From: Paraphysomonas bandaiensis
Lineage: Eukaryota > Chrysophyceae
DNA: 61,662 nt
Assembly (NCBI GenBank): GCA_965644295.1
Contig: CBFFRP010000121.1
Location: forward strand, 1 to 61,662
Direction of reading: 5' to 3'
Shown here: piece after piece, positions 32,127 to 43,930 of the stretch
Layout: every line of letters starts with the position of its first letter
Numbering within the stretch: position 1 is the stretch's first letter
Notes under the pieces: model-generated
Databases searched by the model: none
Seen by the model: the letters and a program-made list of their open reading frames with translations, nothing else
Told to the model about the DNA's origin: nothing
Program-made: the position numbers and the translations under genes

Positions 32127-33133
32127 TATAACAACACCCGGTTTGATAACCAGGGTGTTGGCTCGTAAACAATAAAACTACAACAACACCTACACTGAAC
32201 CAACAAGCACAGTAATAACGGTATTATTATTAAAACACTTTTTTCCAAGTTTAGACCTAAACTCAGTTAGTGACTCCCGCGAAGAGTCACCGCGCAATGG
32301 TATACCGCTGGTACCCAAGATCACTAGCACCAAGCTTTGGTCTAACTTAAAACAAGTGATAAACACCATAGAAGCACATATGCACACACACACACTCCTA
32401 ACATGGTGCAACACACGTGGTGTCATCACACCACCACAGGTTGCGCAACTCTTCAATCAAAACTGAAAAATACACAGCAACCTGACAGGGAGTGACTCAC
32501 CAGCATATGCCTAGAGTACACCGTATACTACGTATCTATACCCTACCAGAGACTGAAAACCCCATAATCCAGGAAATACATAAATACGGTACGTATAGTA
32601 CGTATAGTACGCACACCACATTTGCAATCGAACCCCAATAAGCCTTGCATGAACACTCGTGCACCTCAAGTGTATAATAGCGACTTCTCTCCTTTGATGG
32701 TCACATGTACTTGCCCCCCTATAGGGTAGTACGGGTAATACATGTATGTATTTATATGGAAGTATGTACTGCAACTGCTATACAGGAATACGGGCCCACA
32801 TAACTTTGATATAAATTTGCAGCAGGTTTCACATCAACCGAAGTCACCAGCAGCAGATCATAGTCGTACATCATCATCAGCAGATAAAAATTGGACATCA
32901 TACCCGAACGTTGGCTCAATATGTAGGTACACTGTGGTACATTACCAATGTCCAAATGGTGTTGCATAATATGTATCCTGAACACAATGAAGGTCCTAAA
33001 GCAATATATAGGGTCCTGATATAGGGTCCTAAACCAACATAGGGTCCTAAAAGTCAATGTAACCATGCATGTGACTCAATAGCGTGTTACTATAGCCACG
33101 TAGATAGGGCATGGGAAATGCCACGTGGTCACA
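32127..33133 (-). repeat. Gypsy 5' LTR
   Basis: 1007 bases. The bases that follow on the element strand, GTAAATATTTAC, are a perfect palindrome and not a TGG-type tRNA primer site. Confidence 0.95.
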
Positions 33134-33137
33134 GTAC

Positions 33138-36100
33138 CACGTAAATATTTCAACAAATGAATAGCTAATCTGCAAGTCGCATATGTTGGAGAAGTACTAA
33201 ATCGAGCCAATAACCCCACAGCGTAAGCCAGATCAGGTCTAGTGTGAATCGCCAAATGCAACACCGCTCCAATAATTCCTCTATACGGAAATGATTCGAC
33301 CCACTGCTTCTGCTCCTCCGTCAGCTCACGTTGCTCTGCCAACAAATCCTGAACATTGGTAGGTAGTGGAGTCTCCTTATTCTTACTGCTCTTTCCCATA
33401 AACGAACTGAATTTCTTTACAATATTCTTGGCATATTCCGATTGATCTAACATGTACCAGTCCTCGCCTCTCGTGATTCTGATATTCAGAAACCGTTTGC
33501 ACACACCCAGATCGTGCATTTCAAACGTTTCGCAGAACCTACGTTTAACACTTTCTAAGTAGGTGAGATCAGCAGATGCAATGATAATATCATCAACATA
33601 TATCAGCAATAAGTGCAATTGACCATTACTCCATCGCATATACAAGCATGTATCTAAAATGCAAGCAGTAAAATGTAACGATTTGATGAACTTGTCAATA
33701 TGCTTGTTCCACTGCCTCGGTGATGACCGCAAACCATATAAGGCCTTGATCAATTGAAAACACCACCCCGCTGGCAACTCTTCATCAGGTGGAGGTGCCA
33801 TATAAACATCCTCTTCAAGATCGGCATAACAAAACGCTGATGATACGTCCAACTGATGTACATGCATATGAAACATAAAGGCAATTGCAAGCACCAGTCG
33901 AATGGTTATTCCTTTGACCACTGGAGCAAACGTGGACTGCTCCTCCTCCGTTTTTTCTTGTAGATTCCCTAATGCAACCAGCCGCGCCTTATACTTGACT
34001 ACATTCCCCAGAAGGTCTCTCTTCACCGTGTGAACATACTTTGCTCGCACCAACTTCACTCCTCGTGGAGTCCGCACAATCTTTAAGACACGTCTCTTCA
34101 GTAGTGAGGTCTTCTCCACCTTCCGAGCTTCTCTCCACTTCATGTACTGTGGAGATCTCTCTGCTTCAGCATAGGAGTCTGGTATCTTAAAGTCATCATG
34201 TTGAAACTCTGCATGTTTAAAGTTAACAGTGCATGCATCTGGCACCTCAACCATATTTATTTCTCCTAACACCGATGCGTTCGCCAACCTACGCTGTAGC
34301 CGTTTCCGCCGTACACGACCATCAGCATCTAGTTCAATAGGTCGTCTAGTAGATATATACGAACCCATACCTTGCTCATCCTGAGCCCGCAAATCTTGCG
34401 GTGTGGGAGGAGCCCCGCTCGCATCCCCAGACCCATGGTCTGTCGAGGTCTGCAACCTCACGACTGTCTGTTGACAGGTTGGGTCAGGACTCTCCTGGAA
34501 CCCTCCAGGTCTTCCCTGGTCCAGCTCCCTGGCTGGCGTAGTACTCAGGGCGTCCCCCTTTCCTATGTACCCGGTATTCCCGGGGGTTTCTGCAGTCATA
34601 CGCACCACGTCTTCGACGTGTATAGGCACCCGGTGCTCTATATGCTCGCGACCTGCAGTAACAAGTGAACGGTATGCTACAATCACACCCTTACGTTCTA
34701 CAACTCTTGTTGTCTTATACAGAAGTCCGTCCTCATCATCAATATGATACGTTCCTTCTAAGCTGACATAGTCGGATGCAAGCTTGGGTCTAGCGGCCTC
34801 CCGCACTCGAAGAGCATCAATCTCTGCGAAATACTTCTCTGATCGTGATGGCGTTGACTCATCAGTCAATATATGGACTGTAGTCACCACCTTGTTTGAT
34901 TCAGGAAGATATACATGGTATCCTACCTTCTCATCAGAGTAACCCATTAAATATCCAACTAGAGCCTTATCCTCCCAATCCTTTCGTCGATCCGCCTTCG
35001 GTGAAAGAACATAAGTTCGACACCCCCATACCCTAAGATATCTCAAATTTGGAGGCTCGCCCGTTAGAAACTCTATAGGAGACATATACCCTTTATCTGT
35101 TTTCGTTGGCAATCGAATCAAAATATATCTGGCTGCCATGTATGCATCCAGCCAAAATTGCAGTGGCAGTCCAGATTGGATTAGCATTGCAAGAGTCATC
35201 TCTCCAGCAGTTCTGAACTTCCTCTCCTCTATGGCATTCATTTCTGGAGAGTCTGTTGAGCTCCACGTATGTTGATAGCACTCCTGTGTCCTAAGATACT
35301 GACGCAGCTCCTCACTGATTAATTCTCCTGCACCATCGGCATGATAGTGCTCCATCTTGAGCTTGTACCTTCTAACATCTCCTCTAAATAGCTCTTTGAA
35401 GACTTCTAAGACCGCTTCCCCAGTTCTGTGGACTAAACCCGTCGCCCAGAACATTTTGCTGGCATGATGCGTTATCTTTAACACATACCTCTCACCTCCT
35501 CTAGCAGGACAATTTAAGTACACAGCGATATCTGCTGAAAAATTCGGTCTAACGGAATTCTCGTCCTTCGTTCGGAAGCTGACTCGGGTTATCTTAGACC
35601 TGGCACACACATCACACAAACACTGATTTTTGTGTACCTTGGCTGTGAGGTGTTTCCGTTTCAACCCTGTACCCATGATGAGCATCCTCTTATGTGCCTC
35701 CACTAACGCATGTTTGTTGAAGTGACCCGCTCTCCGATGCAGCAACTCCAGCTCGTCCTCACCAGTCCTATCGCTAAGATTTACTTCACAATTACTCGGT
35801 GTAGACACATCTGGAAGCTCCAACAGCTGCTGAGTTGGAACTGCAGTCATTCCATTCTTCATGGGTCCCTCCAGTACCAGTTCACCAGTATTACAGTCAT
35901 AAATTTGGATCCCATACCACACCGTGAATCGATAGCCCATTTCGTTCAGCTTACGTCCGGAGCACAGGCATCGATTGATCTGATCTGAAATTTCTATGTC
36001 TCTCCATGCTCCACGGGAACCCACACTTGTGATATGAATCTCTGATCCCTTCTTAGAGCCGTTTATCACCTTTGATGTATTCATATGAGTGTCAAGCATG

Positions 36101-37326
36101 GTCACATCATTCATCAAGAACATTGATGATGAACAGCAGGTGTCAATATATGTATAATGCATGTCATCATTTACACTACATATATTCGTTTCATGTATAT
36201 TGCATGACAATTTCATAACATCCTCGATCATATTTGCTTCATCTTCATCAGAGAAATCTGCTGGTTCTCCACGCCGTATATTCTCTACTGTCAGCAGCCT
36301 TTTGTCCGGCTTCCTACCATGATTCTTCCCTTTCTCTCCTCTTCTAGAATGCTTTTTCTTCGTCGTTGGACAATCAGCAGCAAGATGTTCCAGAGACTTG
36401 CAATTTCTGCATCCCGTGTATTCAGCACTTCCAGGACGCTGCCCTGATATCTCTCCATCCTTCTTCCTCTGCTTCCTCCTGCACTGTTCAGTTGAATGGC
36501 TATGAGGAATTCCTTCTTTCCTGCAATATCTACAGTTGCCCTTCTTACGCTTATCCCGTTCCGTTCGAGACCGTTTGCTCTTTTCAATGAAGTTCAGCTC
36601 CTCCACCTTCTTGCGTTTCCGCTCTAACGCAATCCTTCCAGGAATGGTATCATCATACCGTTCTATCTTCCTTGATAATGTTGCATAATCAACATCATCA
36701 GGCATCAAATACAAAGCAACATTCAGAGGAGCATATTCTTCATTCAACAGACCTTCTCGTAACCGTGTTATTTTTGAGAGCTCCGATATGTCCTGCTGCT
36801 GCTCCTGTAGCTCTTTCAGCAGTATTTCAAACCGTATTATATAGTCCTTCGCAGTCTCCTCCGGACGCATACGGAAAGAGCCATACTGAGTCAACAGCTC
36901 ACTGATCTTGTTTTGCTTCCCTCCAGCAAAGCACTTCTTCAACTCATCAATCATAATATGCGCCTTAAACCTGTTGCTTCCTCTTCCATCAGCCTTGAAC
37001 CCTTTATGTAGAAGATGGAATTTCTGAAGCGCCTTCGAAGATGATTGCACTGCCTCTCTGCAGTACGAATACGCTATGGCATTCGCCTTCCAGTACTTCT
37101 TCACAGCCTGTCTGTAAGACTTCTCCTCCATTAACGTGAGTGGCTGTTCCCCGAAGTCGCTCTCCTTCGGTGGTGGCTCCACAGCTACTTCACTTTGCTC
37201 TTTCCTCATGAGGAACGTTTCGAAGTCTTCAATCCATTGTTCAACATTGCTCTCATTAAACTGTGGCACTACTCCTCTATCCTCCTTCTCTCCTCCTCGC
37301 TCGCTACCATGTTGAGAAACGCTCAT
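33138..37326 (-). CDS. Copia Gag-Pol polyprotein, N-terminal part
   Basis: About 1396 codons from the ATG at 37326 to the gypsy insertion; the frame read on to 33076 is LTR sequence and not original. Gag (about 1-250) is helical and charged, followed by zinc knuckles (one variant CRYC...C, one canonical C-x2-C-x4-H-x4-C at CRNCKSLEHLAADC). The protease-like site reads YIDTCCSSSM, with DTC where DTG/DSG is usual. Integrase: HHCC zinc finger (H-x3-H...CLCDVC) and catalytic D, D (HADGAGE), E (NAIEER). RT: LDVSSAFCYADLEEDVYM and the catalytic IYVDDII. No internal stop is seen. The RNase H remainder is at 24056-24621. Confidence 0.93.
37296..37309 (-). other. Copia primer-binding site (initiator tRNA-Met type)
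   Basis: On the minus strand TGGTAGCGAGCGAG follows the LTR directly. TGGTAGC is the complement of the CCA end of many initiator tRNA-Met molecules; Ty1 uses a very similar site. It is translated as part of Gag. Confidence 0.7.
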
Positions 37327-37603
37327 TTTACACTAGATCACAGAGAGAATTTGTCGTAAGACTAGATAGATTTATTAGTATCGTTTACACGAAGTTGTGA
37401 TAACCAACACTAACTCATTATAATCCCTGCATAATATCCTACATATGCGAACCTCTCGTTACTGAACATATCTTGAACGATCAAACTATTTCAGTTTCTC
37501 AATATCATCACAGCATTTGTACATCACTATATTTCACTGTATTCTCGTACATTGTCTTGAAGTGACATACTGAATATACTAGAATAAGATCCATATTCTA
37601 ATA
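37310..37603 (-). repeat. Copia 5' LTR, contains the Gag start codon
   Basis: 294 bases. The Gag ATG (37324-37326) lies inside its last 17 bases, as in yeast Ty1. Confidence 0.95.
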
Positions 37604-37655
37604 CCCCATAATACCACGAAAAGATGCGATCCGACTTAGGTGAGAGGGTTGGTAG
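37604..37655 (-). repeat. Repeat X copy 2 (remainder after copia)
   Basis: Continues the alignment to 2643-2695 (ataccacgaaaagatgcga). Together with 23200-23577 it forms the pre-insertion repeat. Confidence 0.6.
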
Positions 37656-37898
37656 TTGCAAGAGTATAATTGCAGCGAATATCAATTTCCAAATAGATTA
37701 CTGTGTGAGTACAACATCAAGTTATTTAATTTTACTCATCCTAACAATATGTCAAATGTATATGATGGTAGTGTCACCGTCTATGTGCTACTTGATAGAG
37801 TATGTGCATTTTCCCACTCATGGTCATGATTCAAAAATAACATCTAGCTTTAATTTTATTTATTTACACTTTACATCCAAATATCGCATCACATGTTT

Positions 37899-40025
37899 TC
37901 ACATCATATTTCTCAGCCACTGTCTGGCAACAGTAGATGGGCTGGCTGTGGTCTGAGAAGTTGTACGAGAAGGCGATGAGTCACTTGTAATGGATATCGC
38001 TTGTTGCATCGCCTCCCGAAATGCCGCTCTTTCAACTTCTAGTTCCTGTATAACACGATTAATGCAATACAGCAATAAATCAACAAAATCAATCAAACCT
38101 CTATGCGTGCTTTCGCAACAGTTAGCTCTTGTTGTACCCGTGTGAGCTCCATCTGGATGCTCATCGTCCGCTGCATCTCCTTAGAAAGGGACTGGGCCTT
38201 CTGTTGCCAGTGCTTGGATTCGCCTACATACAAGCTTACCATTAATGATTGTTCAATAACAATCACACCGGTCGTACCCATCAGCTCCTGTACACGATCC
38301 TGTAACATTTTATGCTCTCCGGGATCAATAGCACGTGCTCTTGTCTCGCGGAGCTCCCTTTCAACAGCCTCTAGCTGCTGCTGACGCGCTTGTAATTTTT
38401 CCTCGTTGGCGGTGTATTTTGCAGCTGATCGAGAGATTTGCTTCTGTAGCCTCTCGACCTCCCCACGACACACTTCCAGCTTCTCGAAAGCCTCATTTCT
38501 TTCTTTCACTGCACTATCTACACGACTCGTCAGCACAGCAAACTCTTTGTCGGCCCACTGCTCAGCTTCCTGGGCAGCCCCCTCCGCTACCTCCAGACTT
38601 CGTTCTAACTCTTCAACTCGTGGTACCAACTTACGCAGTTCTTTGAGCTCAGCAGTTTGTTTACGCATTGCAGATACTTCAGCTTCCGTTACGTTCGGAG
38701 CAGCACCCCCATTTCCACCCGCTGTAGGAGATGGGACTAATGACCCCGTACCAGTACCGGACATGAGAAAAGAGCCCATAACCGCCTGCCAGTTCTGCTG
38801 TTGTTGGTCTGACAGAGACGACGATGCAGGAATGGGAGGACCATCCCGCTCTTCACCTTCCTCAGCACCCACTAGAAGTCCCTGCATCGCTTCTTTAAAG
38901 CTGTCCCGCTCTATTACGACCTCCTGCGTATACGCCATAAATCACTACACCAACACCTTGTTACACTCACTTCAATTCGACTATTGAGCCGCTTGATAGA
39001 TTCCTCCTTCGCCTCAAGTCGGGAGTCTAAGAACCTTAGTCGACTTAATAGACGGCGATTAGTTTCTTCAAGTTGCGACAGGCGCGAATTCAGTGACTGC
39101 GGATCTTTTTGAGAGTTGTCCACACTTCCCACTATTTTTGTATCATCCAGTGTATTGTTCTGTAGTGTGCCCTGTGGTGCATTGTTCTGTGATTCCTGAC
39201 TTGTCGATTCAGTTACGACCTCTTGTCTTGCATCCTCCCCTGGTTCTGGGGTAGAGCCTTCTCCCCTGTCCCCCACGCCAATTGATCCATCGCTCGGCAC
39301 AACGCCTGGACTCGGGCCTACCTCACCTTTTGCTCCACCAGCCTCCCACACTTCTCGCTCTAATATTTCGATCTTGCGGTCACGCTCTTCTAACTGCTTT
39401 ACATATCCAGCCCGCTCGTTGCGTAAATCATTTACCATCCGATTAAGGCTCTACATATCGTTATGAAGTAAAACACATGCCTTTTATTCAGAAATCCAGC
39501 CTAACTCACCGCGTAAGATTGTTCTAGATCAGAGTGTCGTACCCGCATGGATTCTACCGTTTCCTCCAGCTGCGTGCACTCTTCCCTTAGGCCTGAACTG
39601 TACTCTTCCAGCTCTGCAAAGGCAGCAAGCTGCTCTTCCTTACTTGCAATCTTTTGCTTCTCCATCTCAATATCTTCCTGAAGATGAGTAATAGTCATCT
39701 TAGCATCATTTAATTCACTACTAAGACGATAGTTCTCCAACTCTAACTCTTCATATTTTTTAGAAAGAGCAGCATATTCAGACTGCTCACAATCCTCTGC
39801 ATCACTGCATTCGCGCTTATAATATTCTTTACATATTTCAAATTCTTCATCGATGCTAATTTCATTTCTTCCTCTAATGAGTACAAGAGCATATTGCTTA
39901 CACAGTTCTGTTAATGTCTCCGTATCCTCTCGAACTGCTCCTGAGTGCTCTAAGTCGAGATTCTGTATAAGACACATACTCTTTGGTGATATTCCAAACG
40001 GTTCCCATTGAAGAACAGTTGTCAT
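37899..40025 (-). CDS. Long coiled-coil protein, function unknown
   Basis: Complement of 39510-40025, 38971-39450, 38099-38923 and 37899-38045, with a probable further 45-base intron at 38224-38268; about 640 aa. The first about 75 residues may fold independently (LCKQYALVLIRGRNEISIDE). From about residue 85 to the end, Glu/Gln/Leu-rich heptads predict nearly continuous coiled coil (LQEDIEMEKQKIASKEEQLA, LEERDRKIEILERE, LEVAEGAAQEAEQWA), broken by a Gly/Pro/Ser/Thr-rich acidic linker (about 210-260) and a Gly-rich patch. There are no membrane segments. A golgin, centrosomal or tethering scaffold is possible, but no family motif is visible. Divergent from the PH/CRAL-TRIO gene. Confidence 0.75.
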
Positions 40026-40924
40026 TTATATTGTTATGAATATATGTGTATACTGTCTCTTATATTATATATACATACTTAACTTTATGTAAACTACAGT
40101 ATACAGGAGTGTAATAGAGTGTGTCGTATCAGTTACGTGATAATATATGCTCTATAGCATGTTGTGATACTTGAGATATGATGCTATGATGTGAAGTATT
40201 GTGTTCACTATAATAGAGTTATATTCATTTAAGTTTATTAGAGTGGTTCGTGTAATCTACATCCATAATCAACACTCTTATACTGGCTGCACTGTGTATG
40301 TATGTATGTATGTATGTATGTATGTATGTACAGCTACACTCTGTATGTATATGCGGTACTGTACTACATACTGCTGCTCTGTATATACAGCGTACAGCAG
40401 TATGTATGTATGTATACTCTGCTGTGTATACAAGTGTATGATTTTGGCGATATTATGAGCAGTTGTATTCCCTGTATACCAGATCCAGCAATACCGTTGT
40501 ACTCTGTTCAAACTCGTCACTCATTTAAGTAGAAATTCCAACTAGATGAACAGTATTCTGGAGTATTTAATAAAAACTGGTATATTTTAGTCTAAAACTC
40601 TAGTGTATTTCCTATATAGGGTAGAATACCTATAAAAAATCTGTACAAACTTTTTCTTTCACACTCTAAAAACAATGTGAAAAATAGATCCAGCAGCAGT
40701 ACATACATGTCTATATGATAAAGACCGTAGCATTGTATCACTATATCAGTCACATTCATAACACTGTTCGATATATTATCAGCATCCATATTCATTAACT
40801 TGCTTATACTCATCATACAGGCATACAGGGAAGGTATAATTTAGGTGTATCCTTATCCTATATGCTGCATACCTATACATATACCATATAACTCCCATTC
40901 ATACACACTATCACCACACTCGTC
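40026..40924. promoter_or_regulatory. Divergent promoter region, coiled coil / PH-CRAL-TRIO
   Basis: About 900 bases with (TGTA)n at 40295-40330 and GTATAC/CTGTATA-type boxes (40378-40435). No gene supported. Confidence 0.4.
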
Positions 40925-43900
40925 ATGTCTCAAGATCATTCTAATAGAAGACAATCTATTCTTCGATCCCCTTCAGCACTTGTTGAACGTAGCAGTGAGA
41001 ACAAACAACTGGGTGTTTTATTAACAGGATTTCTCGAGAAACAGAACCCATATGGTAAAGTATTTCGACGCCGATTTGTAGTACTCACTCAAGAGGCATT
41101 TCACTGGTTTAAGGTAATAACATTTATATCATAGATACAGATTTATGGTGACTAATAATCATGATCTGTTTGTAGAAAGAAGAAAATGACCATCTCTTTG
41201 GGGAAGAAAGGGGACAAGTGTCTCTGAAAAGTATCGAAACTGTTCGGATATTAGATGAGGACCAGTCCCAGTTTGAGTTACTCACTGAAAATTTTACCAG
41301 AAGATATTTTCGATGCAAAGATTCAGTAGAATGCGAAGAATGGGTAAGTGCGATTCGGAGCGCAGTGAAGACAATTATGACAGAGCGTAAGAAAACCCGT
41401 GCGAAGAGTGTCTATAACTCCGAGGGGCAGAAGTATGCGGATCCTAGCGATAGCTCACAGAACACCACAGAGGTGAAGGTGCTCCTTGTGTCCTTGGTAT
41501 CTAGTGCTAATGCTATTGAGACTGTAATATCTCGTAACCCGGGATGGGGACGGTTGATATTTGTGAGGGATATTTGCGCGGATGATACCGTTTTACTGTC
41601 CACCTCAAATGGTGGCACAGTATCTCTATCTTATGCTACTCTCCAGGACAAAGCCGATCTCGGAAAACCTTTTGATGTTGCGATTCAGAATGTTTTACTG
41701 GCATCTTCCTTGAGCGTTTTGGTTGTTTCAGAGCCACCCTCCGGCCCTGGGGTAGAACCCTCTGTCGCAATTCCTCAAGGCACAAAGCAATCTCTTCGAG
41801 AAGAAATGATGGCGACATTGCAAATAATATCCGGTGATCAATACAGCGTGGAAACTTTAATAATTGCACTAATGGTCATTGGAACTGGAGTGAAAAGCTT
41901 CTCCACTCTTGCGTGGATTTCTTCTTCCGCCCCATCTGTCGTTCTCTTTGCCACTCTCGCACTGTTGTTTTCCTGTCACTCAGCTAGCCAGGTACTCAAT
42001 GCTCAACTTTCCTGATACACCTCATGTATCTTGCTGTTTAGGTGATAGGACGTACCCGGAAGAAACAGTCTGCTGGGAAAGAGGCCGAGCCTGAGACCTT
42101 CCATCTGACGATCATTGAACATCAGTACACATCTCCTGATGCACCAGTAAAGGCACCTGAGGATGAGATACCTCAGCGGTTCTTGAACGCAGTTGATGGA
42201 GACATACGAGAAGCACGTCGTCGATGGGATGCTACGAGGAAGTGGCGAGAGACTGAGGTATGTGGCCTTTTTATAGTAAACGTTTTTTATCTTATTTGTG
42301 TACACAGAATATTGACAATATTTTGAACGAAGAACAACCCTTTTTTACCACCATCAAGGTAGCACTATTCATGGAAATCGTGTCAGTCTTGCTCAGGGAA
42401 TACTTTTATGTGTACAGACCATGTATCCTCACTACTTATGTGGGCGAGGAAAAGAAGGTAACGTGGTATATTATGAGAGGCCGGGAGAGATAGAAATTCC
42501 GCAGGTATTACTCTTGTTTTTAGTCGATATATAACACTGCGGTTTGTTAGCTCAATGCACGAGGTATTGGGATCGATGAAATGCTTCGCCATTGGCTGTT
42601 TGTTACAGAATATCAGTATAACGTTGTAGGTGAGAGACAGTAGGCAATATGTGTATCAATACGTCCCAATTGGTTCATTTTTCTCCGCGTAGTTACTGGT
42701 GAGCTGGAAAAGTGCATTACTGTCATCGACATTGAGAAAGTTGGCATGGGTGATTTAGCGGGAGATGCACTTGACTTTGTTCGAAAGTCTGTTGCAATTG
42801 CTAACCATCACTACCCGGAAAGGTTCGTATCTGTTTGTGTATATGATTCTTCATGATCCTGTCGCAGGGCGTTCGTTATTTTCTTAGTAAATGTACCGAG
42901 CTGGTTTTCATTTATATGGAGGGTTGTGAAGCCTCTTGTCCATGAGGTGAGATCACTAGTAGCTTCATATCACTCTGAGGACTTGAATAATTTTATTGCA
43001 CACTTAGAATACGCAAAAGAAGATCAAGATCCTTTCGAAGAAGGAGGTTCTTGCCGGATTAAACGAGTTCATTGATTTCGATCAGGTTAGTTGTATAAAA
43101 TATGTTGTTCTTGCTAAGCGTGCATTAGATCCCTGTATACTATGGAGGTGGACGAGATATGGGGGGACATGACTCTTGTAGGTATGGGCACTAGATTATT
43201 TCACTGTTACAGTTTAATTACAATTGTAGATATGAGAGCGAATTCGAGAAGGATATGGCCGAATATGTTCGTCGATTGAATGCGAAGTGCCGTGGTGAGC
43301 CAGTTGAGGAGAAACAAGAGGAAGATCTGAGTGCAACAAGTGTAGAAGAGAATGATGATGATGGGTCCGTTGCAGGTCCAGAAGGAGAGGTGGACGCACC
43401 ACCTGGAGCCCCTGGTGATATGACAAGGATGCCCGCAGAAATAAGACGTCGTCGAAGCATGAGTCATGTACAAGTTACTTCCGATATACTAAAGGCGCAG
43501 AACGCCTTAGAGAATGGTGACGCTTCCGATGCAGGGGGGAGTGATATGCCTCCGCGAGACGCACCGGCTCTGTCCAGGTTCTTTTTGTGATGTCTATGTA
43601 CTCGTAATCTCAATTTTTCTGCTGTGTTACATTGTAGTGACTGGAGCATAGCGTCTGCTGCGGCGAACACAGGTATAACTTTCGTGGCTATTAGTTGAGT
43701 TAGCAGCTAAAACTTCCTGTTTCATAGATTCGGGACCACATACTGCGTATAAACCTAATACTGCACCACGGAGATCTGGGCAAAGTTCACTTTTGAAAAA
43801 TGGAAATAACCAGCGTCCACAGCTCTGTGACGATTGGTCGATTTCGACCATTGGGACTGTTAATAGCCCCGAAAAACCAGTTATAAAATCTTCCGTGAGC

Positions 43901-43930
43901 AAAATGTTTAGTTCCATAGATGAAAATTGA
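40925..43930 (+). CDS. PH domain, membrane hairpin and CRAL-TRIO (SEC14) protein
   Basis: Thirteen exons: 40925-41113, 41176-41991, 42042-42257, 42308-42358, 42418-42504, 42551-42629, 42693-42822, 42868-42946, 43008-43085, 43129-43181, 43230-43577, 43638-43672 and 43728-43930; 787 aa. The PH domain (about 28-155: LTGFLEKQNPYGKVFRRRFVVL to CEEWVSAIRSAV) should bind phosphoinositides. A hydrophobic stretch at about 305-333 (IIALMVIGTGV...VVLFATLALLFS) looks like a membrane hairpin. The CRAL-TRIO lipid-binding domain (about 440-600) shows TVIDIEKVGMG, YPERAFVIFLVNVPSWFSFIW and KIKILSKKEVLAGL, then IPVYYGG. The tail is acidic, then Ser/Arg-rich. Likely a membrane-contact lipid transfer protein. 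Introns are 43-63 bases. Confidence 0.88.

Larger units (their letters stand above)
24625..33133 (-). mobile_element. Ty3/gypsy LTR retrotransposon nested in copia
   Basis: 8509 bases, flanked by the 4-base duplication gtac (24621-24624 and 33134-33137) that restores the copia codons. It has two 1007-bp LTRs identical by eye, gag then pol on the minus strand, and the purine tract GGGGGAGGAGGCAG (complement of 25632-25645) beside the 3' LTR. It inserted after the copia element and is also young. Confidence 0.97.
23583..37603 (-). mobile_element. Ty1/copia LTR retrotransposon (with nested gypsy element)
   Basis: Flanked by the 5-base duplication cccca (23578-23582 and 37604-37608); two 294-bp LTRs identical by eye; a single gag-pol frame on the minus strand with domains in copia order (Gag, PR, INT, RT, RNase H). 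About 5.5 kb once the nested gypsy element is removed. The purine tract gagtgggag (complement of 23877-23885) abuts the 3' LTR, and a tRNA-type primer site lies inside the 5' LTR. LTR identity and the open frame indicate a very recent insertion. Confidence 0.97.
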
